Positions 36,447 through 49,028 are shown, counted from the first letter of the stretch. The stretch: DNA of 64,000 nt from Planctomycetes bacterium MalM25 (GCA_007745835.1 CP036424.1:1201001-1265000), one strand, 5' to 3'. Numbers and translations: made by a program. The notes: generated by a model from the letters alone, not told the origin.

Positions 36447-37337
36447 TCACTCCACGTTCTGAACCTGCTCGCGGACCCGCTCGAGCGCCGCCTTCATCTC
36501 GACGACCCGAGCGGAGATCTCCGAGTCGTTCGCCTTGGAGCCGATCGTGTTGACCTCGCGGCCCATCTCCTGGGCGATGAACTCGAGCTTGCGGCCGACG
36601 CCGTCGCGGGCGTCGCCGTCGGCCGAGGCGATGGTCGCTTCGAACTGCTGGAGGTGGCTGCGGAGCCGGACGATCTCTTCAGAGATGTCGCTCCGATCGA
36701 CGAACAACGCGACCTCGCGGATCAGGTCGGCCGGCTCGAGTGAGACGCCCAGCTTCTCGACCGCCTGGCCGACCCGCTCGTGCAGCCGGTCGCGGTAGGC
36801 GTCGGCGACCAGGGGGGCTCGTTCCTCGATCCCCTCCAACTCCGTCGCGATGGTCGAAGCTTGTGACCGGAGGTCCGTGGTGAGCGCCTCGCCTTCGCGA
36901 CTCCGCATGGCGCCGAGCGAATCGAGCGAAGCGACCACCGCTTGCTTGATCGTCGGCCAGTCGGCCTCCGGGTCGGCGGTCGAAGCGTCCGGCGTGCTGA
37001 TCACGCCGGGCAGCGTCAGCAGCTTGTCGATCGTCGGCTGGGAATGAACCCCGCCGAGTTGCGTGACCTGCTCCTGGTAGCTGAGCAGCACGTCGTTGTT
37101 GATGCGGTAATCGCTCGCGGCGCTGCGACGGTCGATCCGCACGTTGATCTGCACCGTGCCGCGGCGGATGCGGTCGCGGGCCAGCTTCTCGACCTGCGGT
37201 TCGAGGCCGTGGTAGCCGTCGCTGGAGCGGTAGCTGATCTTCAGGTGCCGGTTGTTGATGCTCCGCACCTCGGCGACGACGGAGATGCCCTCCGCTTCGC
37301 CACGCCCCTCACCGAAGCCGGTCATGCTCAACAGCAT
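36447..37337 (-). CDS. yicC: YicC/YloC family endoribonuclease
   Basis: A 296-residue YicC-like protein: the start MLLSMTGFGEGRG and RSINNRHLKISYR are diagnostic, as is the late GRKLEFIAQEMGREVNTIGSK. YicC proteins are manganese-dependent endoribonucleases implicated in small-RNA turnover. Placement before gmk is conserved across many phyla. Confidence 0.94.
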   Translation of the reverse strand: MLLSMTGFGEGRGEAEGISVVAEVRSINNRHLKISYRSSDGYHGLEPQVEKLARDRIRRGTVQINVRIDRRSAASDYRINNDVLLSYQEQVTQLGGVHSQPTIDKLLTLPGVISTPDASTADPEADWPTIKQAVVASLDSLGAMRSREGEALTTDLRSQASTIATELEGIEERAPLVADAYRDRLHERVGQAVEKLGVSLEPADLIREVALFVDRSDISEEIVRLRSHLQQFEATIASADGDARDGVGRKLEFIAQEMGREVNTIGSKANDSEISARVVEMKAALERVREQVQNVE

Positions 37338-37385
37338 CGGCGTGTCTCTACTGCTGTTGGAGGGGGGAGGGCCCGGACTCGCCGA

Positions 37386-37841
37386 TCACTCGGCGGCGGG
37401 TTCTTCGGCGGGCGTCTCGGTCGCGGGGTCGCTGGCGGGCTCGTTCAGAGCGGGGCCGGCGGTCTCGTCGTCGGCCGCCCCTTCATCCGAGGGCTCGTCG
37501 GTCGCCGCGGCGCCAGCGGCGGCGCCGTCGGCCGGGGCGTTGAGGCTGGCGTCGGCGTCGGCCCCGACCAGGCTCGCGTCGTTCGAACCGAAGGCGTCGC
37601 CCCGGTGCGAGAACCAGACCGAGGCGATCAGGCAGAGGATGATCCAGATCGTGACCGTGATGATCGTGATGGTGGTGAACGTGTCACCCGCCTTGGCGCC
37701 GAACGCGCTCGACCCGCCCGGGCCGCCCAGGGCGCCGGCCAAGCCGCCGCCGCGGCCTCGCTGCACGAGCACGAGCAGGATGATGAAGACCGCCATCACG
37801 GCGAGGGCGATCTGGAACATCACCTCAACAAAACCCGACAT
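37386..37841 (-). CDS. secG: Preprotein translocase subunit SecG
   Basis: A 151-residue two-helix membrane protein. It begins with a helix FQIALAVMAVFIILLVLVQRG, continues with the Gly-rich LAGALGGPGGSSAFG loop typical of SecG, and then a second helix. SecG assists SecYE in protein export. A 50-residue acidic, Ala/Glu-rich tail follows the core and is longer than in model species. It lies between tpiA and yicC on the same strand. Confidence 0.92.
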   Translation of the reverse strand: MSGFVEVMFQIALAVMAVFIILLVLVQRGRGGGLAGALGGPGGSSAFGAKAGDTFTTITIITVTIWIILCLIASVWFSHRGDAFGSNDASLVGADADASLNAPADGAAAGAAATDEPSDEGAADDETAGPALNEPASDPATETPAEEPAAE

Positions 37842-37863
37842 GTCACTTTTTCCGTAGCTTGGG

Positions 37864-37889
37864 GCGTCCCGCCGCAGGGGGCGGGACGC
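37864..37889. other. Perfect hairpin between tpiA and secG
   Basis: A 10-bp perfect stem GCGTCCCGCC/GGCGGGACGC with a 6-nt loop, in the 85-bp gap between two same-strand genes. There is no T run, so it may be an attenuating or mRNA-processing hairpin rather than a full terminator. Confidence 0.45.
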
Positions 37890-37926
37890 GTGAACTCTGA
37901 ATTGAAGGCTGGCCGCTTATCGCCTC

Positions 37927-38679
37927 TCAGTCCGCCTGGGCGATGCCGAGGAAGTCCTCCGCCTTGAGGCTGGCGCCGCCGATCAGGCCACCATCGACAT
38001 TCGGCTTGGCGAGCAGCTCCGGGGCGTTGCCCGGCTTCATGCTGCCGCCGTACAGGATGCGGACCGATTCGGCGATCTCCGCAGTGTAGCGTTCCGCGAG
38101 CAGCCGGCGAAGGTCAGCGTGGACCTCCTCGGCCTGCTCGGGCGAGGCGACCTTGCCGGTGCCGATCGCCCAGACCGGCTCGTAGGCGATCACGACGCTG
38201 GTGATCTGAGCCTCGGTGATCCCGTCGAGCGAGCCCTCGAACTGGGTCTTGATCACGTCGGCCGTCTTGCCCGCTTCGCGCTCTTCGAGCAGCTCGCCGA
38301 CGCAGACGATCGGCGCCAGGCCGTCGGCCAGGGCCTTGTGGGTCTTCTTGCAGACGTCCGCGTCGGTCTCGCCGTAGATCGTCCGCCGTTCGCTGTGGCC
38401 GAGGATCACGTACTCGGCGCCCAGGTCGGTGAGCATGCCGCCGGAGGTCTCGCCGGTGAAGGCGCCCTTCTCCTCGGCGCACATGTTCTGGGCGCCCAGC
38501 GCGACCGGGCTGCCCGCGAGGGCCTCGCCCACCGCCGACAGGTAGACCGCCGGCGGGCAGACCAGCAGGTCGACGCCATCGACCCCCGCCGCCCCTTCGG
38601 CCACGCCCTTGGCGAGCGCGACCGCCTCGGCGCGGTTGGTGTTCATCTTCCAGTTGCCGGCGATGAGGGTCTTACGCAT
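37927..38679 (-). CDS. tpiA: Triosephosphate isomerase
   Basis: A 250-residue glycolytic enzyme that interconverts dihydroxyacetone phosphate and glyceraldehyde-3-phosphate. Catalytic residues are visible: K11 in GNWKMN, H95 in LGHSERR and E167 in AYEPVWAIGTGK, with the phosphate loop YGGSMKPGN. Standard length, no unusual insert. The upstream 143 bp holds an inverted pair of G/C-tract repeats. Confidence 0.97.
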   Translation of the reverse strand: MRKTLIAGNWKMNTNRAEAVALAKGVAEGAAGVDGVDLLVCPPAVYLSAVGEALAGSPVALGAQNMCAEEKGAFTGETSGGMLTDLGAEYVILGHSERRTIYGETDADVCKKTHKALADGLAPIVCVGELLEEREAGKTADVIKTQFEGSLDGITEAQITSVVIAYEPVWAIGTGKVASPEQAEEVHADLRRLLAERYTAEIAESVRILYGGSMKPGNAPELLAKPNVDGGLIGGASLKAEDFLGIAQAD

Positions 38680-38720
38680 AGCGGATGATGTGGTGGTGGT
38701 GTTTAGATTGCCATTTAATT

Positions 38721-38814
38721 CCCTCCCCCCTGGTGGGGAGGGTTAGGGAGGGGGGCGAAGTGGGTACCCGGCGTCGTCACCCCTCCCCTAGCCCCTCCCC
38801 ATCAAGGGGAGGGG
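38721..38814. repeat. Inverted pair of G-tract/C-tract repeats
   Basis: A G-rich unit on the plus strand (38721-38755, with GGGGAGGGTTAGGGAGGGG) faces a C-rich unit (38779-38814, with CCCTCCCCTAGCCCCTCCC). Each unit can fold as a hairpin, and the G strands fit the four-tract G-quadruplex pattern with loops of 1, 3 and 1 nt. Related units lie at 44084 and 60063-60173. Confidence 0.85.
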
Positions 38815-38822
38815 AACCTTAG

Positions 38823-39848
38823 CTAAATCGTCTTGCCGAGCGCCTCGGCGACCTTCTTGATCTGGGCGGCGACCTCGGCGTACTGCTCCGGGAGCAGGGC
38901 CTGCGGGCCGTCGGACATGGCGTCCTCGGGCTGGTTGTGGACCTCGATGTGGACGCCGTCGGCGCCCGCGCCGACTCCGGCCAGAGCGCAGGCGGGGATC
39001 AGCTCGGGGCGTCCCGTGGCGTGGCTCGGGTCGACGACCACCGGCAGGTGCGACAGCTCGTGCACCTGCGGCACCGCGGCGACGTCGTACATGTTGCGGC
39101 ACGCGTTGTCGAAGCCCTTCACGCCCCGCTCGCAGAGCACCACGTTCGGGTTGCCCTGCGACAGGACGTACTCGGCCGACATCATCAGGTCCTTCACGGT
39201 CGCGGCCATGCCGCGCTTCATGAGGACCGGCTTGTTCGTCTTGCCGACCTCGGTCAGCAGCACGAAGTTCTGCATGTTGCGGGCGCCGAGTTGGATCATG
39301 TCGGCGTACTCGGCGACCAACTCGACGTGGCGCGGGTCGATCGCCTCGGTGACGACCGGCAGGCCGTGCTGGTCGCCGACTTCGCGGAGGATCTTCAGCC
39401 CCTCTTCGCCCATGCCTTGGAACGAGTAGGGCGACGTGCGTGGCTTGTAGGCGCCGCCCCGCAGGACGGTCGCGCCCGCCTTCTTGATCGCGCCGGCGAT
39501 TTCGTCGAGGCGTTCGGCCGATTCGATCGCACATGGCCCGGCGATCATGCCGACGTGGCCGCCGCCGAACTTGGCCGCGGTCTCGCCGCTGCCGACGCGG
39601 ATGACCGAGGGCTCCGGGTGGGCCGTCCTGCTCGCCAGCTTGAAAGCGGGCTGCACGGCGACCACCTCGGCGACGCCGGGGATCGCCTCGAGCGGCGAGT
39701 TGCGGATCTTGTCCTCGTCGCCGATCACGCCGATGACGGTCCGGTAGGTGCCGCGGCTCAGGTGGGGCTTGAGCCCGAGCGACTCGACGCGCTCGACGAC
39801 GTGGTCGATCTGCTCGTCGGTGGCGGATTCCCGCAGGATGATCAGCAT
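38823..39848 (-). CDS. aroF: DAHP synthase (AroF, type I-beta)
   Basis: A 341-residue enzyme that condenses phosphoenolpyruvate and erythrose-4-phosphate, the first step of aromatic biosynthesis. Residues 1-70 form a ferredoxin-like regulatory domain as in Thermotoga DAHP synthase. The barrel has [53 protein letters not shown] and VDPSHATGR. It lies just downstream of pheA (72 bp), so first and late steps of phenylalanine synthesis are co-located. Confidence 0.96.
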   Translation of the reverse strand: MLIILRESATDEQIDHVVERVESLGLKPHLSRGTYRTVIGVIGDEDKIRNSPLEAIPGVAEVVAVQPAFKLASRTAHPEPSVIRVGSGETAAKFGGGHVGMIAGPCAIESAERLDEIAGAIKKAGATVLRGGAYKPRTSPYSFQGMGEEGLKILREVGDQHGLPVVTEAIDPRHVELVAEYADMIQLGARNMQNFVLLTEVGKTNKPVLMKRGMAATVKDLMMSAEYVLSQGNPNVVLCERGVKGFDNACRNMYDVAAVPQVHELSHLPVVVDPSHATGRPELIPACALAGVGAGADGVHIEVHNQPEDAMSDGPQALLPEQYAEVAAQIKKVAEALGKTI

Positions 39849-39920
39849 GGCAGGGGCGTCGGTTCTACAGGCTGGAGTCGGGGAGTCTTGGCCGCAGGAA
39901 GCCCCGCGAAGCCCGGCAGT

Positions 39921-41018
39921 TTAGCCGACAACCTTCGTCCGCGCGTAGGACCCAAGCACCCGAAGCTGCACGCATTTCTTCTCCAGCGACGCGATCGCCC
40001 GGCGGACCCGCAGGTCGGTCGCATGCCCGACCAGCTCCAGGAAGAACAAGAACCGCCCCCCAGAGAGGTCGTCCGTCCGGCTACCGGGGATCGGGAACGA
40101 CTCGATCCAGGTCAGATTCAGCTTTTGACGCTTGAAAATGGCCATCCCGTCGGCGAGCGAGCCCGGCTCGTGGGCCAGCTCCAGCATGAGGGCGGTCTTG
40201 TCGTCGCCCGTCGGGGGGGCCGCCTCGGGGCCGATGACGGCGAAGCGGGTCACGTTGTCGTGCTGGTCCTCGATGTGCCGGGCGAGCACTTCGAGGCCGT
40301 GCCGGCGGCCCGCCTGCTCGCTGGCGATCGCGGCGACGCTCGGGTCCTCCGCCGCCAGGCGAGCAGCGTCGCTCGTGCTGGCTGAGGGCGAGGGCTCCAC
40401 GCCCGGCAGGTGCTCCGCCAGCCAGTGGCTGCACTGTGACAGCGCCTGCGGCTTGCTCACCACCCGGCGGATCGCCGAGCGGGGCCCCTGGCCGAGCAGG
40501 CAGTGGTGGATCCGCATCGGCGCCTCGCCACAGATCGCCACGTCGTTGGCGGCGAACGCCTCGAGCGTGTCGGTCACGCGGCCGTGGGTCGAGTTCTCCA
40601 GTGGCACGACGCCCAGCTCGCAGGAGCCGCCCATGACCTCCTCGAAGACGGCGTGGATCGTCGAGACGGGCACCAAGTCGGCCGCTTCGCCGAACCGCTC
40701 AATCGCCGTGAGGTGGCTGTAGGAGTCCTCGGGGCCGAGGTACGCGACCCGGCGAGACGTGATCGCGGAGCGGCTGCTGGCGACGATCTCGCGGAAGATC
40801 GCTCCCATCGCCTGCTCGGAGACGTGGCCTGAGCCCTTCTCGACCCCGGTCGCCGCCACATCGCTGCCCGAGGCCGATTTCAGCCCGGCGAGCTGGGCGA
40901 CCAGGTCGGCCCGAGCCGCGACCGCTTCGGCGACCTGCCGATCGAGGGCCCCGATCTGGCTGCGGAGCCCGCGCGCGGTCGGCTTGCCGGTCGATTGGGT
41001 TGGTTTCTTCTTGGCCAT
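39921..41018 (-). CDS. pheA: Prephenate dehydratase with degenerate chorismate mutase domain
   Basis: A 365-residue P-protein-like enzyme. Residues 15-100 look like an AroQ chorismate mutase: LRSQIGALDRQ, ARADLVAQLAGLK, then IFREIVASSRS. The central P-RE segment with substrate-contacting residues is missing, so mutase activity is doubtful. Residues 105-280 are prephenate dehydratase, with YLGPEDSYSHLTA, PLENSTHGRVTDTL and NVTRFAVIG containing the catalytic Thr. The ACT domain has the phenylalanine-binding motif as ESFPI in place of ESRP. It converts prephenate to phenylpyruvate and is probably inhibited by phenylalanine. Confidence 0.93.
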   Translation of the reverse strand: MAKKKPTQSTGKPTARGLRSQIGALDRQVAEAVAARADLVAQLAGLKSASGSDVAATGVEKGSGHVSEQAMGAIFREIVASSRSAITSRRVAYLGPEDSYSHLTAIERFGEAADLVPVSTIHAVFEEVMGGSCELGVVPLENSTHGRVTDTLEAFAANDVAICGEAPMRIHHCLLGQGPRSAIRRVVSKPQALSQCSHWLAEHLPGVEPSPSASTSDAARLAAEDPSVAAIASEQAGRRHGLEVLARHIEDQHDNVTRFAVIGPEAAPPTGDDKTALMLELAHEPGSLADGMAIFKRQKLNLTWIESFPIPGSRTDDLSGGRFLFFLELVGHATDLRVRRAIASLEKKCVQLRVLGSYARTKVVG

Positions 41019-41338
41019 CGCGTTCGACCCAACGGTCAGCGGCGTAAGGACTTCGGGCGGCTGGTCGGCGTCGAACCTGCCATTCTGGCTGCCAACTCCG
41101 ACGCCCCAGCCGTCGGCGGCAGCCGACTGACACCGGGGTGGCAGGCAGCCGTCCGCCGGTCTTCGACGTAACTCTTGCTCACAAAGCGACTTAAGTCAAC
41201 CCGGTCAGGCGGCCCGCCCGCCAGCCTCTGCTGGCACGGCCTTTGCTTTTCTCCCTGGCGGCAACTTATGCACCGACCCCGACCGCTTCCGCGGAGGGGC
41301 TCCAATACAAGCGAAGACCCCGAACAGGAGAGATGAAC
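41019..41338. other. Divergent intergenic region between pheA and dnaK
   Basis: A 320-bp gap holding the sigma54-like site upstream of dnaK, GC-rich inverted repeats near 41110-41160 and no gene. No CIRCE repeat was found. Confidence 0.6.
41232..41247 (+). promoter_or_regulatory. Sigma54-type (-24/-12) promoter match upstream of dnaK
   Basis: TGGCAC at 41232-41237 and TTGCT at 41243-41247 with the exact five-base spacer. This fits the RpoN consensus TGGCAC-N5-TTGCW with no mismatch. It points at dnaK and lies 92 bp before its start. It is in a non-coding region and correctly oriented. Confidence 0.6.
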
Positions 41339-43243
<1,905 letters not shown>

Positions 43244-43252
43244 GCGGCCCTG

Positions 43253-43340
43253 AGCCCGGAGGGCGAAAGCACGTAGCCAGGGGCGCAAGCCCCTGGCTAC
43301 CAGCCGATACCATCCAGCCCCGGAGGGGCGACAGCGGTCT
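43253..43340 (+). repeat. Left composite REP
   Basis: Three successive palindromes spaced by short A-rich or mixed linkers. The central one pairs GTAGCCAGGGGC with GCCCCTGGCTAC. It starts nine bases after the dnaK stop. Confidence 0.8.
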
Positions 43341-43354
43341 CTTGGGAGCGATCG

Positions 43355-43801
43355 ATGCCCTCGACTTACAGCTGCCTCTCCTACCATTTGGTGTTCGGGA
43401 CGAAGCACCGGTCTCGTTCACTAACTGCGGACATCCGACCCCGCGTTTACGAGTACCTGGGCGGCATCGTGCGATCGGAGGGGGGCTCGTTAGTCGAGAT
43501 CGGCGGAGTAGAAGACCACGTGCATCTGCTGCTCAAGCTGACCCCCTCACATCGGCTCGCCGATGTGGTTCGCGTGCTGAAAACCAACAGCTCCAAGTGG
43601 ATCAACGAGCAATCGTTAACGCGTGAGCGTTTCGCTTGGCAGGAAGGTTACGGAGCGTTCACCGTGAGCGAATCGCAGATCGAAACGGTTCGGCTGTACT
43701 TGCAGCGACAGGAAGAGCATCACGCCGAGATTGGGTTCTTGGAGGAGGCGGCGCTTCTGTGCCAACGGCACGGGATCGATCCGCCGCATCACGGGGCATG
43801 A
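43355..43801 (+). CDS. REP-associated tyrosine (Y1/HUH) transposase
   Basis: A 148-residue IS200/IS605-type TnpA protein. The HUH metal site is D54-H55-V56-H57 followed by LLLKL. The candidate nucleophile is Y115 in VRLYLQRQEEHH, and the WQEGYGAFTVSES motif is typical. It nicks single-stranded DNA at hairpins. The reading frame is intact, with GGGAG eight bases upstream. It is flanked by inverted composite REPs rather than by the simple subterminal hairpins of an IS200, which makes it a RAYT. There is no tnpB. Confidence 0.92.
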   Translation: MPSTYSCLSYHLVFGTKHRSRSLTADIRPRVYEYLGGIVRSEGGSLVEIGGVEDHVHLLLKLTPSHRLADVVRVLKTNSSKWINEQSLTRERFAWQEGYGAFTVSESQIETVRLYLQRQEEHHAEIGFLEEAALLCQRHGIDPPHHGA

Positions 43802-43892
43802 GATGCTGCCGCCCCTTGCGGGGCACACAAGCTTTGTCGGCCGGCACCCAGGGGCTTACGCCCCTGGCTACGCGATAACGCCCTCCGGGCTT
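43801..43892 (-). repeat. Right composite REP
   Basis: Inverted copy of the left element. In its reverse complement the order is GCCCGGAGGGC, then the AGCCAGGGGC stem-loop with loop GTAA, then GCCCC-GCAA-GGGGC. It begins at the transposase stop codon. Confidence 0.8.
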
Positions 43893-44190
43893 CGGTTGGG
43901 TGGCCGACTTGAGTTCGCCCGAAGCAACCACATTTCTTAGCCACCTGCGCTAACCCGAATTGTTTGAACGGGGCGGCGCTGGATCACGGGGTTGAGGCCC
44001 CAAAAGGGGTGGTTCGCTTCCAACAATTCGAGCGTGTGTTTTGGTGGTGGGTACAGGAAGGTCGTTCGTTGGGGAACGGTTCGACCCTCCCCTAGCCCCT
44101 CCCTAGCAGGGAGGGGGATAACGAACGGGTGGCCCGCACGACGGCGGGCCCGGCCAATCCACCTTCTGCCATCCACGCGCGCGGCTCCGC
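43893..44190. other. Gap between the RAYT unit and the SDR gene
   Basis: A 298-bp stretch with one G/C-tract repeat at 44084-44117. That repeat is framed by 8-bp inverted repeats CGTTCGTT (44063-44070) and AACGAACG (44120-44127). No gene is seen. Confidence 0.55.
44084..44117. repeat. Single G-tract/C-tract repeat
   Basis: Contains CCCTCCCCTAGCCCCTCCC, identical to the copies at 38781 and 60141, then a short AGC spacer and AGGGAGGGGG. The second half makes a hairpin with the first. The minus strand has a four-tract G-quadruplex pattern. Confidence 0.85.
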
Positions 44191-44874
44191 ATGAACACCG
44201 TCCTCATCACCGGCGCGAACCGCGGCATGGGCCGGGCCTACGTCGAGCACTACCTGGCGCAAGGCTGGCGCGTGCTGGCCGCGTACCGGACGTTAAAGAA
44301 TGCGGAGTCTCTCAGCGAAGGCCGAGAGGCCCTCGTGCCGCTCGCGGTTGACCTGGCCGACGAGGCTTCGATCGTCTCACTCGGTGAACAGCTCAAGAGC
44401 CACTTCGAGGACGCGGCGATCGACCTGGTGATCAACAACGCGGGCGTGTCGGGCGAGCAGCCGCTCGGCGCGTGGACGGCGGCCGAGTTCGAGCGGCAGT
44501 TCCGCGTGAACACGATCGGCCCAGCCCTGGTTGCCCAAGCCGTGGCGCACCGGCTGACGAACGGCGCGAAGCTGGTGAATGTCTCGTCCGGCATGGGCTC
44601 GCTGACCGAGAACCCGAACATCACATCCGCACTCGACGCCTACGCCGCGAGCAAGGCGGCCCTCAACCTGCTGACCCGGCGTTTGGCGGCGCAGCTGCGG
44701 GGCGTGACGGTCGTCGCGATCAACCCGGGCTGGGTGCAGACCGAGATGGGCGGCCCCGAGGCGCCGACCGACACCGCGACCGCCGTTGACCGGATCACCG
44801 ACACGATCGAGAAGCTCACCCCCGACCAGTCGGGCGCGTTCCTGAACGACGACGGCTCACCCGCCGCGTGGTAG
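44191..44874 (+). CDS. Short-chain dehydrogenase/reductase
   Basis: A 227-residue classical SDR. The NAD(P)-binding TGANRGMGRA is at 7-16, with NNAGVSG, Ser132/Ser133 in VNVSSGMGS, and the YxxxK pair Y151/K155. The NPGWVQTEMGGPEAP segment resembles cytosolic carbonyl-reductase-like SDRs such as C-factor (CsgA). Substrate unknown. It stands alone and converges on the next gene with 11 bp between stops. Confidence 0.93.
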   Translation: MNTVLITGANRGMGRAYVEHYLAQGWRVLAAYRTLKNAESLSEGREALVPLAVDLADEASIVSLGEQLKSHFEDAAIDLVINNAGVSGEQPLGAWTAAEFERQFRVNTIGPALVAQAVAHRLTNGAKLVNVSSGMGSLTENPNITSALDAYAASKAALNLLTRRLAAQLRGVTVVAINPGWVQTEMGGPEAPTDTATAVDRITDTIEKLTPDQSGAFLNDDGSPAAW

Positions 44875-44885
44875 GCCTGGCGCCC

Positions 44886-45497
44886 TCAGTAGTCCAGGTC
44901 GCCGATCAGGCAGCGCTCGTTCTTCATCAACGCCCGCTTGAGGGTGGGGTAGAGCCGGCTGCCGGTGATCACGACTGCGAGTTCCGAGAAGGCCTCATCG
45001 CCGTAGTGGGCGCGGAGCCGCTGGACGCGTGCCGGGTCGAGCTCCTCGGCGCCGGCGACGGCGCGGGCGTGGTCGCGGACGTCTTGGAGCGGCTGGGGGA
45101 GCTTCTCCGGCGCGTGGAGCAGGTTGTCCAACAGCGAGCGTTCGACGCCCGCTTCGATCGCCATGCGGAGGTTGAGCTGGGTGCAGGGGCCGCAGTCTTC
45201 GACCTGCATCGTGGCGATCCGCGCCACGTAGTGAGCGTCGAGCGGCGCCGCCTGGCGAAACGACGAGGCGCCCTGAGCCCCCTCGAAGGCCCAGAAGGCA
45301 CCCGGCGCTTCGGCGAGCAGGGTTTCGAGGTACTCGGTGTCGTACTCGTACGCCGCCGAGAAACTCTTGAGTTCCGCGAGCGCCGCTACGCCGGGCGACG
45401 CCTCTTCGGGGGCAGCCGCCCAGGCGAACAGCGTTGGAGCCAAGACGATCGCCGCAACCAGCAGGGTGAGGGAGAGAACGCGCGAGGGGGTGAGCAT
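44886..45497 (-). CDS. Exported AhpD/CMD-like protein
   Basis: A 203-residue protein. A hydrophobic N-terminus (VLSLTLLVAAIVLAPTLFAWA) suggests a signal peptide or anchor. The body is helical and carries C102-GP-C105 in VEDCGPCTQLNLRMAIEAGV. That is the redox CxxC helix of alkylhydroperoxidase D and carboxymuconolactone decarboxylase-like proteins. AhpD relatives are normally cytosolic, so an exported one is unusual. Without biochemical context, peroxidase activity is only a possibility. The start at 45497 was chosen for the signal. Confidence 0.75.
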   Translation of the reverse strand: MLTPSRVLSLTLLVAAIVLAPTLFAWAAAPEEASPGVAALAELKSFSAAYEYDTEYLETLLAEAPGAFWAFEGAQGASSFRQAAPLDAHYVARIATMQVEDCGPCTQLNLRMAIEAGVERSLLDNLLHAPEKLPQPLQDVRDHARAVAGAEELDPARVQRLRAHYGDEAFSELAVVITGSRLYPTLKRALMKNERCLIGDLDY

Positions 45498-45699
45498 CGA
45501 TTCGCCTGGTCTGGTGAGGTTTATAACTTGGAAATCGGTTCCGCCCGAACCGCACACCGAGGGCGTCGGGCCGGCTGTTTGATGACACCTTACAATCCGT
45601 TGAGGTTCTAGGTCTCAAGGCGATCCGAAGCGGTTTTCTCACGTACAGTAGGTACGCAACCGACGGTATAGACACTTCCTCCCAAGGACCCCGAACTTT

Positions 45700-48357
<2,658 letters not shown>

Positions 48358-48401
48358 TTCTGCCGCTTGAGCACGGGGGCTTGAGCACGGGGGAAAGACC
48401 T

Positions 48402-48429
48402 TGTGGGGGCGTCGGAGACGCCTCCCACA
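48402..48429. repeat. REP-like hairpin after clpB
   Basis: A near-perfect hairpin (one bulge) containing GGCGTCGGAGACGCCTCC, the core also found in both arms of the 27704-27786 repeat. A small direct repeat (GCTTGAGCACGGGG, twice) lies just before it. Confidence 0.7.
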
Positions 48430-48501
48430 GCCCGTCCCGGTCGGCTATACTCCTGGGCTCCCCCTAATTCCTCAGACCTCTAGCAGCCGATTCCTCGACC
48501 G

Positions 48502-48687
48502 ATGGCCGGATCCGAACGTCAACGCGAACTCCGCCGCCGCCGTAAGCGCCGCGAGAACCTCCAAGAGATGAAGGCGAAGCTCCCCAAGGCGAGCGCCAGC
48601 GACAAGGTCGAGATGGCCCGCAAGCTCCGCCTGATGACGCCCGGCTGCGAGGTGCTGATCGAGCGCTGGGGCCTCGAAGAGCGCTGA
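48502..48687 (+). CDS. Small basic conserved protein (DUF6800-like)
   Basis: A 61-residue protein: MAGSERQRELRRRRKRRENL, then a Lys-rich helix and a LRLMTPGCEVLIERWGLE end. It resembles small planctomycete proteins that I recall as DUF6800; I am not certain of that number. It is mostly one or two basic helices and may bind nucleic acid or ribosomes. A TATACT element lies about 50 bp upstream. It stands between clpB and tRNA-Ser. Confidence 0.75.
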   Translation: MAGSERQRELRRRRKRRENLQEMKAKLPKASASDKVEMARKLRLMTPGCEVLIERWGLEER

Positions 48688-48772
48688 GCCGGTTAGCGCC
48701 GGCGGCAGTCAGCACTCAGCCGCCAGTCCCTGGCAAGCTGAACCATGAACGGCTAGCTGGCTGCTCCCCAAC

Positions 48773-48857
48773 GGTCGGGTGGCAGAGTGGTCGAATGCAC
48801 CGGTCTTGAAAACCGGCGTGTCGCAAGGCACCGTGGGTTCGAATCCCACCCCGACCG
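48773..48857 (+). tRNA. tRNA-Ser (TGA)
   Basis: An 85-nt tRNA with acceptor GGTCGGG/CCCGACC, anticodon arm CCGGT-CTTGAAA-ACCGG with anticodon TGA, the long class II variable arm, and T arm GTGGG-TTCGAAT-CCCAC. Discriminator G. A 7-bp hairpin follows at 48866-48883. Confidence 0.96.
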
Positions 48858-49028
48858 CTTTGTTGGTGCAAGGACTCTTGCGCCGGCGGCGTCTTCTACG
48901 TGCATCTTTTCTGGTGACACGCTTCAGGCACGTTTCTTGTGTCGTTCGAGCAGGCTCGCGTGGTCTTGTGCCGAGGTTGACTAACCCAGGGGGGGACTCG
49001 CCCGGGTGCGCTTGCCCGGATGCACGGG

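Larger units (their letters stand above)
43253..43892. mobile_element. RAYT unit: REP-associated transposase between inverted composite REPs
   Basis: A single-gene unit. The left composite (43253-43340) contains three palindromes: GCCCGGAGGGC, a 28-bp stem-loop at 43273-43300 with loop GCAA, and GCCCCGGAGGGGC. The right composite (43801-43892) carries the same three in inverted order and orientation, so each side is about 90 bp and the two are alignable inverted repeats. This is the arrangement of REP/BIME elements with a dedicated HUH transposase. Confidence 0.8.

Noticed and set aside
36391-36450. GTG start of gmk overlapping the yicC stop
   Set aside because: Possible for coupling, but the added 20 residues are not conserved in guanylate kinases as I know them.
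41019-41338. CIRCE operator upstream of dnaK
   Set aside because: No TTAGCACTC-N9-GAGTGCTAA or close variant is present.
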